From JAWRCU01 sp033542235 (GTDB lineage Bacteria > Pseudomonadota > Alphaproteobacteria > Rhizobiales > Rhizobiaceae): 64,000 nt of DNA. The stretch covers positions 186,001 through 250,000 of the forward strand of contig NZ_JAWRCU010000001.1 of the NCBI RefSeq assembly GCF_033542235.1, in the 5' to 3' direction. Positions 1 through 8,819 of the stretch are shown in pieces. Under the pieces are notes generated by a model that worked only from the letters and a program-made list of their open reading frames with translations, searched no databases and had not been told where the DNA came from. The number at the start of each line of letters is the position of its first letter. Within the stretch, counting starts at the first letter, position 1. The translations under genes and the position numbers were made by a program.

Positions 1-1
1 G

Positions 2-604
2 GTGAACTCGCTGATCGCCACCATCGCGACCATGATGATCCTGCAGGGTGGCGTGTTCCTCTACACGCGAGAGGCCGTGCAGAACCGTCATCACATCCCG
101 GCCTTCACCGATCTCGGCGCCGGCTATGTCGGGCCGCTTCCGGTGCCGGTTATCATCGCCGCGATCGTCTTTCTCATTGCCTTCGTGACACTGCGCTATA
201 CGACATTCGGCCGCTATCTCTATGCGGTCGGCGCCAACGAGAAGGCAGCGCGGCTGTCCGGCCTTCGCGCCGAGCGGCTGAAGCTGATCGCCTTCGTCAT
301 CACCGGGCTGCTTGTCGGCGTCGCCGGGCTGATCCTCGCCTCGCTCATGAATGCCGGCCAGCCGACTGCGGGGCGCGGCTTCGAGCTCACGGTGATTGCT
401 GCCGTCATTCTCGGCGGCACCAGTCTTTCGGGCGGCCGCGGCACGCTCGTCGGCACCCTTCTCGGCGTTCTCGTTCTGAAGATCGTCGACAACGGCATCA
501 TTATCCTGAGGTGGAACCAGGACCTGCAGATGGTCGTGCCCGGCATCGTCATCATTCTCGCGACCTGGCTCGATATTGTCAGGAGACGCAGCGATGCACG
601 CTGA
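2..604 (+). CDS. Sugar ABC transporter permease, CUT2/RbsC type (5' end outside window)
   Basis: This is the C-terminal 200 residues of an inner-membrane permease of the ribose/xylose (CUT2) ABC family. The frame is open to the first base, so the true start and roughly the first 120 residues lie upstream. Several hydrophobic spans are visible, with the family loop FGRYLYAVGANEKAAR followed by an LSG turn, which in this family lies on the cytoplasmic side near the ATPase, and later GGTSLSGGRGT. The gene overlaps the start of the ATPase gene by 11 bases. A second permease of the same family follows the ATPase, so the importer probably has a two-permease core. The substrate cannot be read from the permease. 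Confidence 0.9.
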   Translation: MNSLIATIATMMILQGGVFLYTREAVQNRHHIPAFTDLGAGYVGPLPVPVIIAAIVFLIAFVTLRYTTFGRYLYAVGANEKAARLSGLRAERLKLIAFVITGLLVGVAGLILASLMNAGQPTAGRGFELTVIAAVILGGTSLSGGRGTLVGTLLGVLVLKIVDNGIIILRWNQDLQMVVPGIVIILATWLDIVRRRSDAR

Positions 605-2120
605 GCCCGCTCAGGACATGACCGCGATAGCCGGCCCCGCGCCGGCGCTGGAAATGCATGGCATCGGCAAGCGCTTCCCGGGCGTTGTCGCGCTCGAGGG
701 AGTCGATCTGACGCTTGCCCGCGGCAAGGTTCATGCCCTGATGGGCGAGAACGGTGCCGGCAAGTCCACCCTGATCAAGATCATGGCGGGCGTCTATGGC
801 AAGGATGCCGGGACCATTCGCATCGGCGGCCAGGAGGTCGAGCTGCGCACGCCGCGCGACGCGCTCGCGCAAGGCATCAAGGTTGTATTCCAGGAGATCG
901 CGCTGATCTCCGAATTCACCGTCGCCGAGAACATCTTTCTCGAGCGCCATCCGGTCGGCCGCGCCGGCTCAATCGACTGGAAGCGGATCCGGGCCGAGTC
1001 CGCGTCGCTCTTCAAGCGCATCGGCTTCGATGTCGATCCCGCTGCCCGCACGGGCAACCTTCCCGTTAGCCAGCAGCAGATGGTTGAGATCGCGCGTGCT
1101 CTCGCGCATGAGGCCCGCATCGTCGTCATGGACGAGCCGACATCGTCGCTGACGCCCAACGAGGTCGCGCTGCTTTTCAAGGTCATACGCCGGCTGACCG
1201 AACTCGGCATTGCCGTCGTATACGTCACGCACAAGCTCGACGAAGTATTTGAGATCGCCGACGAGGTGACCGTGCTGCGCGACGGCCGCCATATCTCGAC
1301 CAAGCCGATCGGCGAGCACACGCATGACAGCCTGATCCAGGATATGATCGGACGCCGGATCGAGAACCTCTTTCCGCGTTCGCGCGGCCACGCCCAAGGT
1401 GACGTCGCGCTCTCGGTGAGCAATCTCTCGACCGACGTCAAGCTTAGGGATGTCTCCTTCGAGGTGCGCGCCGGGGAAGTGCTCGGCTTCTTCGGGTTGA
1501 TGGGCGCCGGCCGCACCGAACTTGCCAAGGCGATTGTCGGCTTCGACCCAATACGATCCGGCGCGATCGAGATCGGCGGCAAGCCGCTGAAGCCGCACGA
1601 CACGCGCACCGGTGTCGCGCTGGGCATAGGCCTGCTCACCGAAGACAGGAAGGGCGAAGGACTGATGCTGGAGCTTCCGGTCCGGCAAAATATGAGCCTC
1701 GCCGCGCTCGCCGGCTTCAGCCGCGCCGGATTTGTGGACGAAGGTCGCGAGAAGGAAGCCGTGCAGGGCTATGTCGACCGCTTCCGCATTCGGACTCCGT
1801 CGCTTTCCCAGCTGATCAAAAACCTTTCGGGCGGCAACCAGCAGAAGGTGCTGCTTGCCCGCTGGCTGATGCGCGGGCTGAAGGTGATCGTCGTCGATGA
1901 GCCGACGCGCGGCATCGATGTCGGCGCGAAGTCGGAGATATTCGCGCTGCTCGACCGGCTCGCGTCCGAAGGCCTTGCCGTCGTCATGATGACCTCCGAG
2001 ATGCCCGAGCTGCTCGGCTTGTCCGACCGAATTGTCGTCATGGCGGGGGGGCGCATCACCGCCACCTTCGACCGCGACGAGGCAACACAGGAGAAGATCC
2101 TCAATGCCGCAATCGCTTGA
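594..2120 (+). CDS. Sugar ABC transporter ATP-binding protein, CUT2/RbsA-MglA type
   Basis: A 508-residue double-NBD ATPase that energises the CUT2 importer at the inner membrane. The first NBD has Walker A GENGAGKST, a divergent signature PVSQQQMVEIARA and Walker B VVMDEPTSSLT. The second NBD has a degenerate Walker A (GLMGAGRTE), a canonical signature LSGGNQQKV and Walker B VIVVDEPTRGID. This asymmetry and length are normal for RbsA/MglA proteins. The ATG at 594 is preferred over an upstream TTG at 576 because AGGAG at 581-585 is correctly spaced from it. It overlaps both neighbouring permease genes (11 and 17 bases), indicating translational coupling. Confidence 0.95.
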   Translation: MHAEPAQDMTAIAGPAPALEMHGIGKRFPGVVALEGVDLTLARGKVHALMGENGAGKSTLIKIMAGVYGKDAGTIRIGGQEVELRTPRDALAQGIKVVFQEIALISEFTVAENIFLERHPVGRAGSIDWKRIRAESASLFKRIGFDVDPAARTGNLPVSQQQMVEIARALAHEARIVVMDEPTSSLTPNEVALLFKVIRRLTELGIAVVYVTHKLDEVFEIADEVTVLRDGRHISTKPIGEHTHDSLIQDMIGRRIENLFPRSRGHAQGDVALSVSNLSTDVKLRDVSFEVRAGEVLGFFGLMGAGRTELAKAIVGFDPIRSGAIEIGGKPLKPHDTRTGVALGIGLLTEDRKGEGLMLELPVRQNMSLAALAGFSRAGFVDEGREKEAVQGYVDRFRIRTPSLSQLIKNLSGGNQQKVLLARWLMRGLKVIVVDEPTRGIDVGAKSEIFALLDRLASEGLAVVMMTSEMPELLGLSDRIVVMAGGRITATFDRDEATQEKILNAAIA

Positions 2121-3102
2121 TGCCGCCGGGGCAGTCCCGGCACCCTCACCAGCGGCCGCCATCCTGCGGACGCTGTTTCGCCGCAACGAGATCGCGCTGC
2201 TGATCTCGCTCATCGTCGTCATTGCCTTCTTCGCGGCGGCTTCCGACACGTTCTTCACCGTACGCAATCTCACCAACGTGCTCGGTCAGTCCGCGCTCGC
2301 GATGACGGCGGGGATCGGCGTCGCCATCGTCTTCATTTCGGGTGAGGTCGACGTCTCCATCGGTTCGCTTGTCGCGGCGGTCGCGATCCCGCTGATCGTG
2401 ATCATGAACCATACGGAGTCGCTGGCGCTCGGCATCGCCGGGGCCCTCGCGCTTGGCCTCGTCGTCGGCATGGTGAACGGCTATCTCGCCGCCTATCTCG
2501 GCATCAACTCGCTGATCGTCACTCTCGGCACGCTCTTCATCCTGCGCGGCGGCGTCTACCTCTACACGGGCCAGACGGCGATCCCCGACGATGCGATGCT
2601 GGAAAGCTTCTTCCAGATCGGCAACGGACGACTCTTTGGCATCCCCTACCCTGCTCTGATCGCCGTGTTTCTGCTCTTCGTCTTCGCCTACCTGATGCGC
2701 CATCGGCCATTCGGGCGCCAGATCTATGCGGTTGGCGGCAACCCCGAAGTGGCGCGGCTCGCCGGCTACAATGTCAAGCGCGTCAAGTTCGTCTGCTTCA
2801 TAATCAGCGCCCTGCTCGCCACCGTCGCCGGCATCATGCTTGCCTCGCGGCTGGGCTCCGCTGTGCATGTCGCCGGCCTCGGCTTCGAGTTCCAGGTCGT
2901 GGCGGCGGTGGTGCTCGGCGGCGTCAGCCTCTCCGGAGGCGTCGGCAGCCTGTTCGGCATGGCGCTCGGCGTGTTGACTCTGTCATTTCTTTCGAACGGT
3001 CTCGGCATGCTGAACCTCGCTACCGAGTGGCAGCTCGTGATCACCGGGGGCATCATCATCGCGGCGGTCGCGTTCGACGAGTTCAAGCGCAGCAGGCTTT
3101 AG
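2104..3102 (+). CDS. Sugar ABC transporter permease, CUT2/RbsC type
   Basis: A 332-residue inner-membrane permease, full length for the RbsC family. It has about eight to ten hydrophobic segments after a hydrophilic N-terminus, the family loop FGRQIYAVGGNPEVARL and the C-terminal GGVSLSGGVGSL. ATG 2104 is chosen because AGGAGAAG precedes it at 2089-2096 and homologous permeases start close to this point; the frame continues upstream inside the ATPase gene but only as overlap. It pairs with the partial permease at the left edge. The periplasmic binding protein is not in the window and is presumably upstream. Confidence 0.94.
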   Translation: MPQSLDAAGAVPAPSPAAAILRTLFRRNEIALLISLIVVIAFFAAASDTFFTVRNLTNVLGQSALAMTAGIGVAIVFISGEVDVSIGSLVAAVAIPLIVIMNHTESLALGIAGALALGLVVGMVNGYLAAYLGINSLIVTLGTLFILRGGVYLYTGQTAIPDDAMLESFFQIGNGRLFGIPYPALIAVFLLFVFAYLMRHRPFGRQIYAVGGNPEVARLAGYNVKRVKFVCFIISALLATVAGIMLASRLGSAVHVAGLGFEFQVVAAVVLGGVSLSGGVGSLFGMALGVLTLSFLSNGLGMLNLATEWQLVITGGIIIAAVAFDEFKRSRL

Positions 3103-3124
3103 AGCAGGCTCTAAGGAGGATTTC

Positions 3125-3910
3125 ATGGGACGCCTTCAAGGCAAGATCGCAGTCGTAACCGGCGCGGCGGACGGCATCGGCCATGCCATCTCCGAAGCCA
3201 TGGCCACCGAAGGCGCGCATGTCTTTGCCGGAGATATCGATGACCGCAAGGGCGAGGCCTTGGTCGCCGAACTGAAGGCCAAGGGCCTCGCTGCCGACTA
3301 TGTGCACTGCGACGTCTCGGCAGAGGCCGATATCCGCAACCTCATCCAGACGGCAGTGGACAAAGGCGGCCGGCTCGACATTCTCGTCAACAATGCGGCG
3401 ATCGCGATCGGCGGCATGCCCGTCTACGAGATGACCGACGATCAGTGGCATCGGCTGATCGCGGTGAACCTCACCAGCGTCTTTCGCGGCTGCAAGTTCG
3501 CCCTGCCGCACATGATCCGCCAGAAGGGCGGCGCGATCATCAACATGGCTTCGGCGCAGGGCCATGTCGGGCTCGACGGCTGGACGGCCTATGCCGGGGC
3601 CAAGGGAGCCGTCATGTCGATGACACGGCAGATGGCGGTAGAGTTCGGGCCGCACAATGTCCGCATCAACTCGATCTCGCCGGGCACGATTGCCACACCG
3701 ATGAACGACAAGATCGTCGCCGAACAGGGCGACCACATCGCCCGCGCCTGGGTGAAGATGCACCCGATCGGCCGCATCGGAAAAACGTCGGAGATCGCCG
3801 AGGCAGCCGTCTATCTGGCGAGCGACGCGGCCGGATTCACGACGGGTATAGACCTGCGCGTCGATGGCGGCCTTACCGCCGCGCCGCGCTTCGTGCCGGA
3901 CCTCGTCTGA
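3125..3910 (+). CDS. SDR family NAD(P)-dependent oxidoreductase
   Basis: A 261-residue classical short-chain dehydrogenase/reductase. The Rossmann motif TGAADGIG is at residues 12-19, Asp37 at the end of the second strand suggests preference for NAD, NNAA is at 89-92, and the catalytic set is Ser143, Tyr156 and Lys160 (YAGAK). It would oxidise a hydroxyl group of the imported compound in the cytoplasm. A strong Shine-Dalgarno (TAAGGAGGA) sits just before ATG 3125. It lies 22 bases after the importer genes and just before the CoA-transferase, so it probably acts early in the same pathway. The substrate is unknown. Confidence 0.92.
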   Translation: MGRLQGKIAVVTGAADGIGHAISEAMATEGAHVFAGDIDDRKGEALVAELKAKGLAADYVHCDVSAEADIRNLIQTAVDKGGRLDILVNNAAIAIGGMPVYEMTDDQWHRLIAVNLTSVFRGCKFALPHMIRQKGGAIINMASAQGHVGLDGWTAYAGAKGAVMSMTRQMAVEFGPHNVRINSISPGTIATPMNDKIVAEQGDHIARAWVKMHPIGRIGKTSEIAEAAVYLASDAAGFTTGIDLRVDGGLTAAPRFVPDLV

Positions 3911-3949
3911 CCGGCAAACTGCGAAATGGAAGAGCTACCGAGAACAAAC

Positions 3950-5152
3950 ATGGACAAGGCCCTATCCGGCGTCACCATCCTCGACTTCAGCCACCTGCTG
4001 CAGGGGCCGTTTGCCACTCAGCTTCTCGCCGACATGGGCGCCAATGTGATCAAGGTCGAACGCGCTGGCGCGGGCGACCTGTTCCGTTCCATGACCTTCT
4101 TCGCCAAATGGGTCGGCGGCTCTGAAAGCCCGAATTTCCTCGCCTGGAACCGCAACAAGCGGTCGATCGCGCTGAACCTGAAAAGCAGGAAGGTTCATGA
4201 GCTGATCATGAAGATGGCAGCCAAGGCCGACGTGGTCGTGCAGAATTTCCGGCCGGGCGTGCTGGCAAAGCTCGGCTACGGCTATGAGGACTTCAAGGCC
4301 GTCAACCCGCGCATCATCTATTGCTCCGGCTCCGGCTACGGCGAGGAAGGCCCCTATGTCGACCGGCCCGGCCAGGACATGCTGATCCAGGGCCTCGCGG
4401 GGCTTATCTCCAACACCGGACGCGGCGACGCCGCGCCCGTTCCTGCCGGTGCAGGACTTGCCGACCAGATTGGCGCCATGAACATGGTCTACGGCATCCT
4501 CTCGGCGCTCTATTATCGCGAGAAGACCGGCAAAGGTCAGAAGATTGAAGTGAACCTCCTTGCCGGCATGCTTGCCCATCTCGGCCAGGAATATGTCGGC
4601 GTGCTCAATCTCGGCGAGGATTTCGTGCGCCCGAATTCGGGCATTGGCCATCCCGGCATGCAGGCGCCGTTCGGCGTCTACGAGACGAAGGACGGCTACG
4701 TCACCATCGCCATGAGCCCGTTCAAGACACTTTACGAAACGCTGCAGGCGCCGCATCTCGCCGTCTATGACGACCTCGCCACGCTGTTCGCCAAGCGCGA
4801 CGAGGTCTGGGAGAAGGTGAATGCCGAGACACGCAAATACGGCCGGCGCGAACTTCTCGACAGGATGCTCGATGCCGACATCTGGTGCGCGCCGGTCTAC
4901 GATATTCGCAACGCCGCCAACGACCCTCAGGTCACGCATATGGGCATGATCACGAGCTACGAGCATCCCAGGGCCGGAACGGTGAAAGTCGTCGCGCCAG
5001 CGGTGAGGATGAGCGAGACGCCGGCCACGATCGACCGGCCCGCGCCACTGGTCGGCCAGCACGGCCGCGAGATCCTCGCCGAGTTCGGCGTCCCCGCCGA
5101 GGAGATCGCAGCCCTCGAGGAGGCCGGCGACATGACCGTCGCGGAGACCTGA
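3950..5152 (+). CDS. CaiB/BaiF (class III) CoA-transferase
   Basis: About 400 residues, the usual size for class III CoA-transferases, which move CoA between carboxylic acids through an aspartyl-CoA intermediate; some relatives are racemases. The N-terminus GVTILDFSHLLQGPFATQ is typical, and Asp172 in GLADQIGAMN matches the conserved nucleophile. An ATG at 3926 would add eight residues; ATG 3950 is chosen because the family normally begins just before this GVTILDF segment, although neither start has a strong ribosome site. Being followed after two bases by an enoyl-CoA hydratase implies that the pathway proceeds as CoA thioesters. Confidence 0.92.
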   Translation: MDKALSGVTILDFSHLLQGPFATQLLADMGANVIKVERAGAGDLFRSMTFFAKWVGGSESPNFLAWNRNKRSIALNLKSRKVHELIMKMAAKADVVVQNFRPGVLAKLGYGYEDFKAVNPRIIYCSGSGYGEEGPYVDRPGQDMLIQGLAGLISNTGRGDAAPVPAGAGLADQIGAMNMVYGILSALYYREKTGKGQKIEVNLLAGMLAHLGQEYVGVLNLGEDFVRPNSGIGHPGMQAPFGVYETKDGYVTIAMSPFKTLYETLQAPHLAVYDDLATLFAKRDEVWEKVNAETRKYGRRELLDRMLDADIWCAPVYDIRNAANDPQVTHMGMITSYEHPRAGTVKVVAPAVRMSETPATIDRPAPLVGQHGREILAEFGVPAEEIAALEEAGDMTVAET

Positions 5153-5154
5153 CG

Positions 5155-5955
5155 ATGTCGCATTACGAGACGCTGACGATCGAGGTCGATGGACGCGTCG
5201 CGCTGGTGACGTTCAGGCGGGGCGACCAGCTCAACGCGATGAACAAGAGGATGCAGGGCGAGATCACCGTCGCCTTCAGGGCGCTGTCCGACGATCCGGC
5301 AGTCGGCGCGGTCGTCGTCACCGGCGAGGGCCGCGGCTTCATGGCAGGTGCCGACATCAAGGAATATGCAGTGCAGACCGGCCCCGAATTCGACGCGTTC
5401 CAGCTCGCCGGCACGGCCATGTATTCCGCGATCGAGGATTGCCGAAAGCCGGTGATCGCGGCGGTCAATGGCTTCGCGCTCGGCGGAGGGTTCGAGCTGG
5501 TGCTTTGCTCCGACATCGTGGTCGCTTCGTCGACGGCCAAAATGGGCCTGCCCGAAATCAAGCTCGGCCTGGTGCCCGGCGGCGGCGGCACGCAGCGCAG
5601 CGTCGCCAGGCTCGGCCGCAACCGCGCCAACCTGCTGCTCATGACCGGCGCGATTGTGCCCGCCACCGATTTGGTGGCAGCGGGATTGGTCAATGAAGTT
5701 GTGGCCCCGGAAGAGCTGATGCCGCGCGCCTTGGCGATCGCGGCAGCCATAGCCGCTGAACCGGCTGAGGCGATCGAAGGGCTGAAGCGGCTCACCGCAA
5801 TCGCCGCGCGCGGCGACCTCGCGGCCGGGCTGGAAAGCGAGCGCGCGCTTGTCTCGGCGCTCTACCGGAGCGAGATCGGCCAGCAGCGCGTGCAGGAGTT
5901 CGCTGCAAAGAGCGCTGCCCGGGCGGCCGAGAAGGCGGCAGGAGGCCGGTCATGA
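5155..5955 (+). CDS. Enoyl-CoA hydratase/isomerase family protein
   Basis: A 266-residue crotonase-superfamily protein. The oxyanion-hole segments are GFMAGADIKEY and FALGGGFELVLCSD. Both acid/base glutamates of true enoyl-CoA hydratases appear conserved (Glu114 in GGGFEL and Glu134 in LPEIKLG), followed by PGGGGTQ. It could hydrate an enoyl-CoA or act as a hydrolase or C-C lyase; the superfamily is too broad to choose. The ATG at 5155 lies two bases after the CoA-transferase stop, and the stop overlaps the next gene by four bases (ATGA). The frame is open further upstream, but that part is only a shadow of the CoA-transferase gene. Confidence 0.92.
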   Translation: MSHYETLTIEVDGRVALVTFRRGDQLNAMNKRMQGEITVAFRALSDDPAVGAVVVTGEGRGFMAGADIKEYAVQTGPEFDAFQLAGTAMYSAIEDCRKPVIAAVNGFALGGGFELVLCSDIVVASSTAKMGLPEIKLGLVPGGGGTQRSVARLGRNRANLLLMTGAIVPATDLVAAGLVNEVVAPEELMPRALAIAAAIAAEPAEAIEGLKRLTAIAARGDLAAGLESERALVSALYRSEIGQQRVQEFAAKSAARAAEKAAGGRS

Positions 5956-6965
5956 ACGGAGCCGACGACTATCGCGGGCTTGGCTGGGAGCACGGCTCCC
6001 TCGTCGTGCAGCGGCTCGGCGCGATGCTCGCGCCGGTCACCTTCCTTTTTGGCGACGGCCGGCAAGTGAGCCCGATGCAAATTGCACCCTGGGCCTATGA
6101 ATATGGCGCGCAAGATTTGCCCGGCATATTGCGGCGGCTGCGCGGCGAGTGGCCTTGCGTCCCGTTCGGCTATTCGGTCCCGGCAGACGGCTTTGCTGAG
6201 GAATGGGTGCCGCTCATGCATCCGGCTGCGCCCGACGAGGAGGCACACGGTCACAGCTCCAATAATTTCTGGACGTGGGACGACTGCTCCGCCGCAAGCC
6301 TCACACTGTCACTCGATTATCCTGCCACGACCCCGGTTCGGCGCGTCGAGCGAACCATCACGCCCGACCCGGCTCAGCCGGCCGTCGACATCGAGTTCCG
6401 CATTCATGTGCGGACGGCCTGCCGTCTGCCGATCGGGCTGCATCCCACCTTCCGCCTGCCGCAGACCCTGGGAATGGCGGCCATCGAGGGCGCGCGCTTC
6501 GACCATGGTCGCACTTATCCAGGCGACGTCGACGCCTCGTCGATCTTCGCTGTCGATCGCACCTTTGCCTCGCTCGAGGCCGTGCCGGCCCGCGACGAGG
6601 CTGTGATCGACGCAAGTCGACTGCCGCTGGGCTTCGATTCGGAAGACCTGCTTCAGCTCAACGGCATCGACGGCGAAGTCGCCCTTGCGAACTATGCGGA
6701 AGGCTATCGGGTGCGGCTCTCCTGGCAGAAGGAACATTTCCCGAGCCTGCTGCTCTGGATCAGCAATCGCGGCCGCAAGATGTCGCCGTGGAATGGCCGG
6801 CATCTCGCGCTAGGCATGGAGCCGATCTGCTCGCCCTTCGGGCTCGGGCCAGCAACTGCCGCCGCAGACAATCCGATCGCGCGCTCCGGCACACCGACAG
6901 CACGCGACTTCGCAGCCGGCGAGGTCTTCGCGACACGCTACCGGATTGCCGCAGAGCCGATTTGA
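5952..6965 (+). CDS. Aldose 1-epimerase (mutarotase)-like protein
   Basis: A 337-residue protein that I can place only loosely, in the galactose-mutarotase-like fold. Support comes from a rather acidic beta-rich sequence and segments such as LPIGLHPTFRLP and LALGMEPICSPFG, which resemble the histidine and glutamate regions of the superfamily (His in GLHPTF, Glu in GMEP). It has no signal peptide, so it is cytoplasmic. The four-base overlap with the hydratase places it firmly in the operon and argues that the imported substrate or an intermediate is a sugar or cyclic sugar derivative. The enzymatic role is unproven. Confidence 0.7.
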   Translation: MNGADDYRGLGWEHGSLVVQRLGAMLAPVTFLFGDGRQVSPMQIAPWAYEYGAQDLPGILRRLRGEWPCVPFGYSVPADGFAEEWVPLMHPAAPDEEAHGHSSNNFWTWDDCSAASLTLSLDYPATTPVRRVERTITPDPAQPAVDIEFRIHVRTACRLPIGLHPTFRLPQTLGMAAIEGARFDHGRTYPGDVDASSIFAVDRTFASLEAVPARDEAVIDASRLPLGFDSEDLLQLNGIDGEVALANYAEGYRVRLSWQKEHFPSLLLWISNRGRKMSPWNGRHLALGMEPICSPFGLGPATAAADNPIARSGTPTARDFAAGEVFATRYRIAAEPI

Positions 6966-6976
6966 GGAGCTCAAGA

Positions 6977-8737
6977 TTGCCTGAAAGCTTGGTCAAGCCA
7001 AACCGGCCGGTCTTCACCGACCTGGCCGGGCTGGCCGCGATGGTGGCCGACGGTGACCGGCTCGGCGTCGGCGGGCACCACTTCGCGCGCCTGCCCGTTG
7101 CGCTGCTGCTTGCGCTCGCCAGGGGTGGCGCAAGGGATCTGCGCTACGCTGCCTGGGCCGGCGGCCTGTCGCTGGAAATCCTGCTTGAAGCGGATGCCGT
7201 TGCCGCGATCGACCTCTGCTTCTCGAGCCTTGATACTTTCGGCTTGCCTCCGCATTTCCGCGCGGCAGCCGAAGCGGAACGCCTGCCGGTTCGCGACTGG
7301 ACCGCGTTAGCGATGATCGAGGCGCTGCGCGCCGCACAGCAGAACCTGCCGAGCAGAACCTTCCAGCTGCCCACCGGCTCGGCCATGATGAGCCGCATCC
7401 CGACCGCCCAGCAAGTAAGCGATCCTCTTTCCGGCAAGCCCGTCGGCGCCGTCCCTCCCCTCGTTCTCGACGCGGTGCTCCTCCACGCGCCACGCGCCGA
7501 CGAGAACGGCAATGTCCAGATCGTCGGCGCCCGCGCGCTCGACCTTGCCATGGTCGGCGCGGCGCGCAAGGTGCTGGTCACGGTCGAGGAGGTCGTGCCC
7601 GTCGGCGCGCTTGCCGCGGCGGGCCGACAGACCGTCATCGGCCGCAATCAGGTAACGGCCATCGCCGCCGTTCCCGGAGGCGCCTGGCCGACCTCCTGCC
7701 TGCCGTCTTACGCGACCGACTATGCGGCCCTCGCCCACGCATTGGCCGACGGCGCATCCCTCACCGAGCGCCTTGCTTTGCCGACAGCCGGCGTGCCTGC
7801 GCACGTCAGGAAGGCAGCGCGGATCAGTGCTCGATCGGCGCGCGACCTGCCCCAGCCGGCGCTGCACCCGGCCGCCGAGCAGCCGAGCACCGACGAAATG
7901 ATGGCCGTACGGCTCGCAGCCGAGCTCGACAACGAAAGCTTCGCCAGCGCCGGCGCGGTCTCCCCGCTCGCCAACGTCGCCTACCGGCTCGCCAAGGCGA
8001 CGCACGCGCCCGACATGATCATCGCCACGATGAGCTGCGGCCACATCGACATCGCGCCCTCGCCGATGCTGCTCTCGCTGATCGAGAGCTTCGATGCCGA
8101 GACGGCAGCCGCGCATGCCGGCGGCGACGACACCTATTCGGCTCTCTACCAGGCCGGCGCCGTCACGCACGAGATCATCGGCGCCGCGCAGGTCGATCGC
8201 TTCGCGCGCGTCAACAACCTTGCCATCCGGCGCGCGAAGGGCGGCTTCATCCGGCTTCCCGGCCAGGGCGGCATGGCCGACGTCGGCAACATGCATCGCG
8301 ACTACGTGCTCTACGTCACGCGGCACTCGCCGCTGTCGCTCGTCGCCGATGTCGATTTCGTAAGCTCTGCCCGCGGCCTGCTGGCGCCCGAGGAGCGCGC
8401 ACGTCACGGCTACCGCACCGGCCGCGCCCTGCTCTTCACTGATCTCTGCGTCTTCCGCCTCGACCCTGCGACTGGCGAGCTCATCGTGACTGAGCTGATG
8501 CCTGGCGTAACGCGCGAACAGGTCCGCGCTGCAACAGGCTTTCCGGTGCGCTTCGACGAGGATTGCAGCGAGATCGCGCTGCCGGACCGCGATAAGCTTG
8601 AGATCCTGCGCCGCCGCATCGATCCGCTGGGCCTCAGGCGCCTCGAGTTCGTCGGCTCGCGCGATCGCGGCGCCATGATTGCCGAGATCCTCGCGGCGGA
8701 CCGTGCGCTGATCGACAAGCTGTCAGAGCAAAGCTGA
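6977..8737 (+). CDS. Fused class I CoA-transferase-like protein (GctA-GctB type)
   Basis: A 586-residue protein joining two halves that are separate subunits in glutaconate/3-oxoacid CoA-transferases. The first half shows GDRLGVGGHHFARLP and, near residue 175, HAPRADENGNVQIVG, as in alpha subunits. The second half starts about residue 295 and has the beta-type IRLPGQGGMADVGN segment. Where beta subunits carry the catalytic glutamate (a YESG-like motif), this protein reads TMSCG, so a normal transferase mechanism is doubtful and a hydrolase role is possible. The start is TTG 6977, because GAGGAG at 6964-6969 is well spaced. The frame upstream of this overlaps the mutarotase gene and is not coding. 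Confidence 0.8.
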   Translation: MPESLVKPNRPVFTDLAGLAAMVADGDRLGVGGHHFARLPVALLLALARGGARDLRYAAWAGGLSLEILLEADAVAAIDLCFSSLDTFGLPPHFRAAAEAERLPVRDWTALAMIEALRAAQQNLPSRTFQLPTGSAMMSRIPTAQQVSDPLSGKPVGAVPPLVLDAVLLHAPRADENGNVQIVGARALDLAMVGAARKVLVTVEEVVPVGALAAAGRQTVIGRNQVTAIAAVPGGAWPTSCLPSYATDYAALAHALADGASLTERLALPTAGVPAHVRKAARISARSARDLPQPALHPAAEQPSTDEMMAVRLAAELDNESFASAGAVSPLANVAYRLAKATHAPDMIIATMSCGHIDIAPSPMLLSLIESFDAETAAAHAGGDDTYSALYQAGAVTHEIIGAAQVDRFARVNNLAIRRAKGGFIRLPGQGGMADVGNMHRDYVLYVTRHSPLSLVADVDFVSSARGLLAPEERARHGYRTGRALLFTDLCVFRLDPATGELIVTELMPGVTREQVRAATGFPVRFDEDCSEIALPDRDKLEILRRRIDPLGLRRLEFVGSRDRGAMIAEILAADRALIDKLSEQS

Positions 8738-8819
8738 CGTGATGGGGGTTCGAGCAGCGCCTGCAGCGGCGCGCTCCATCAACGCACGCCTTCACCGAGC
8801 TCTCGTTAGCGCTTCCACT

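Noticed and set aside
6275..6976. N-terminal extension of the fused CoA-transferase-like protein
   Set aside because: The frame is open, but it lies entirely within the mutarotase-like gene in another phase, has an Arg-rich shadow composition, and a ribosome site supports TTG 6977.
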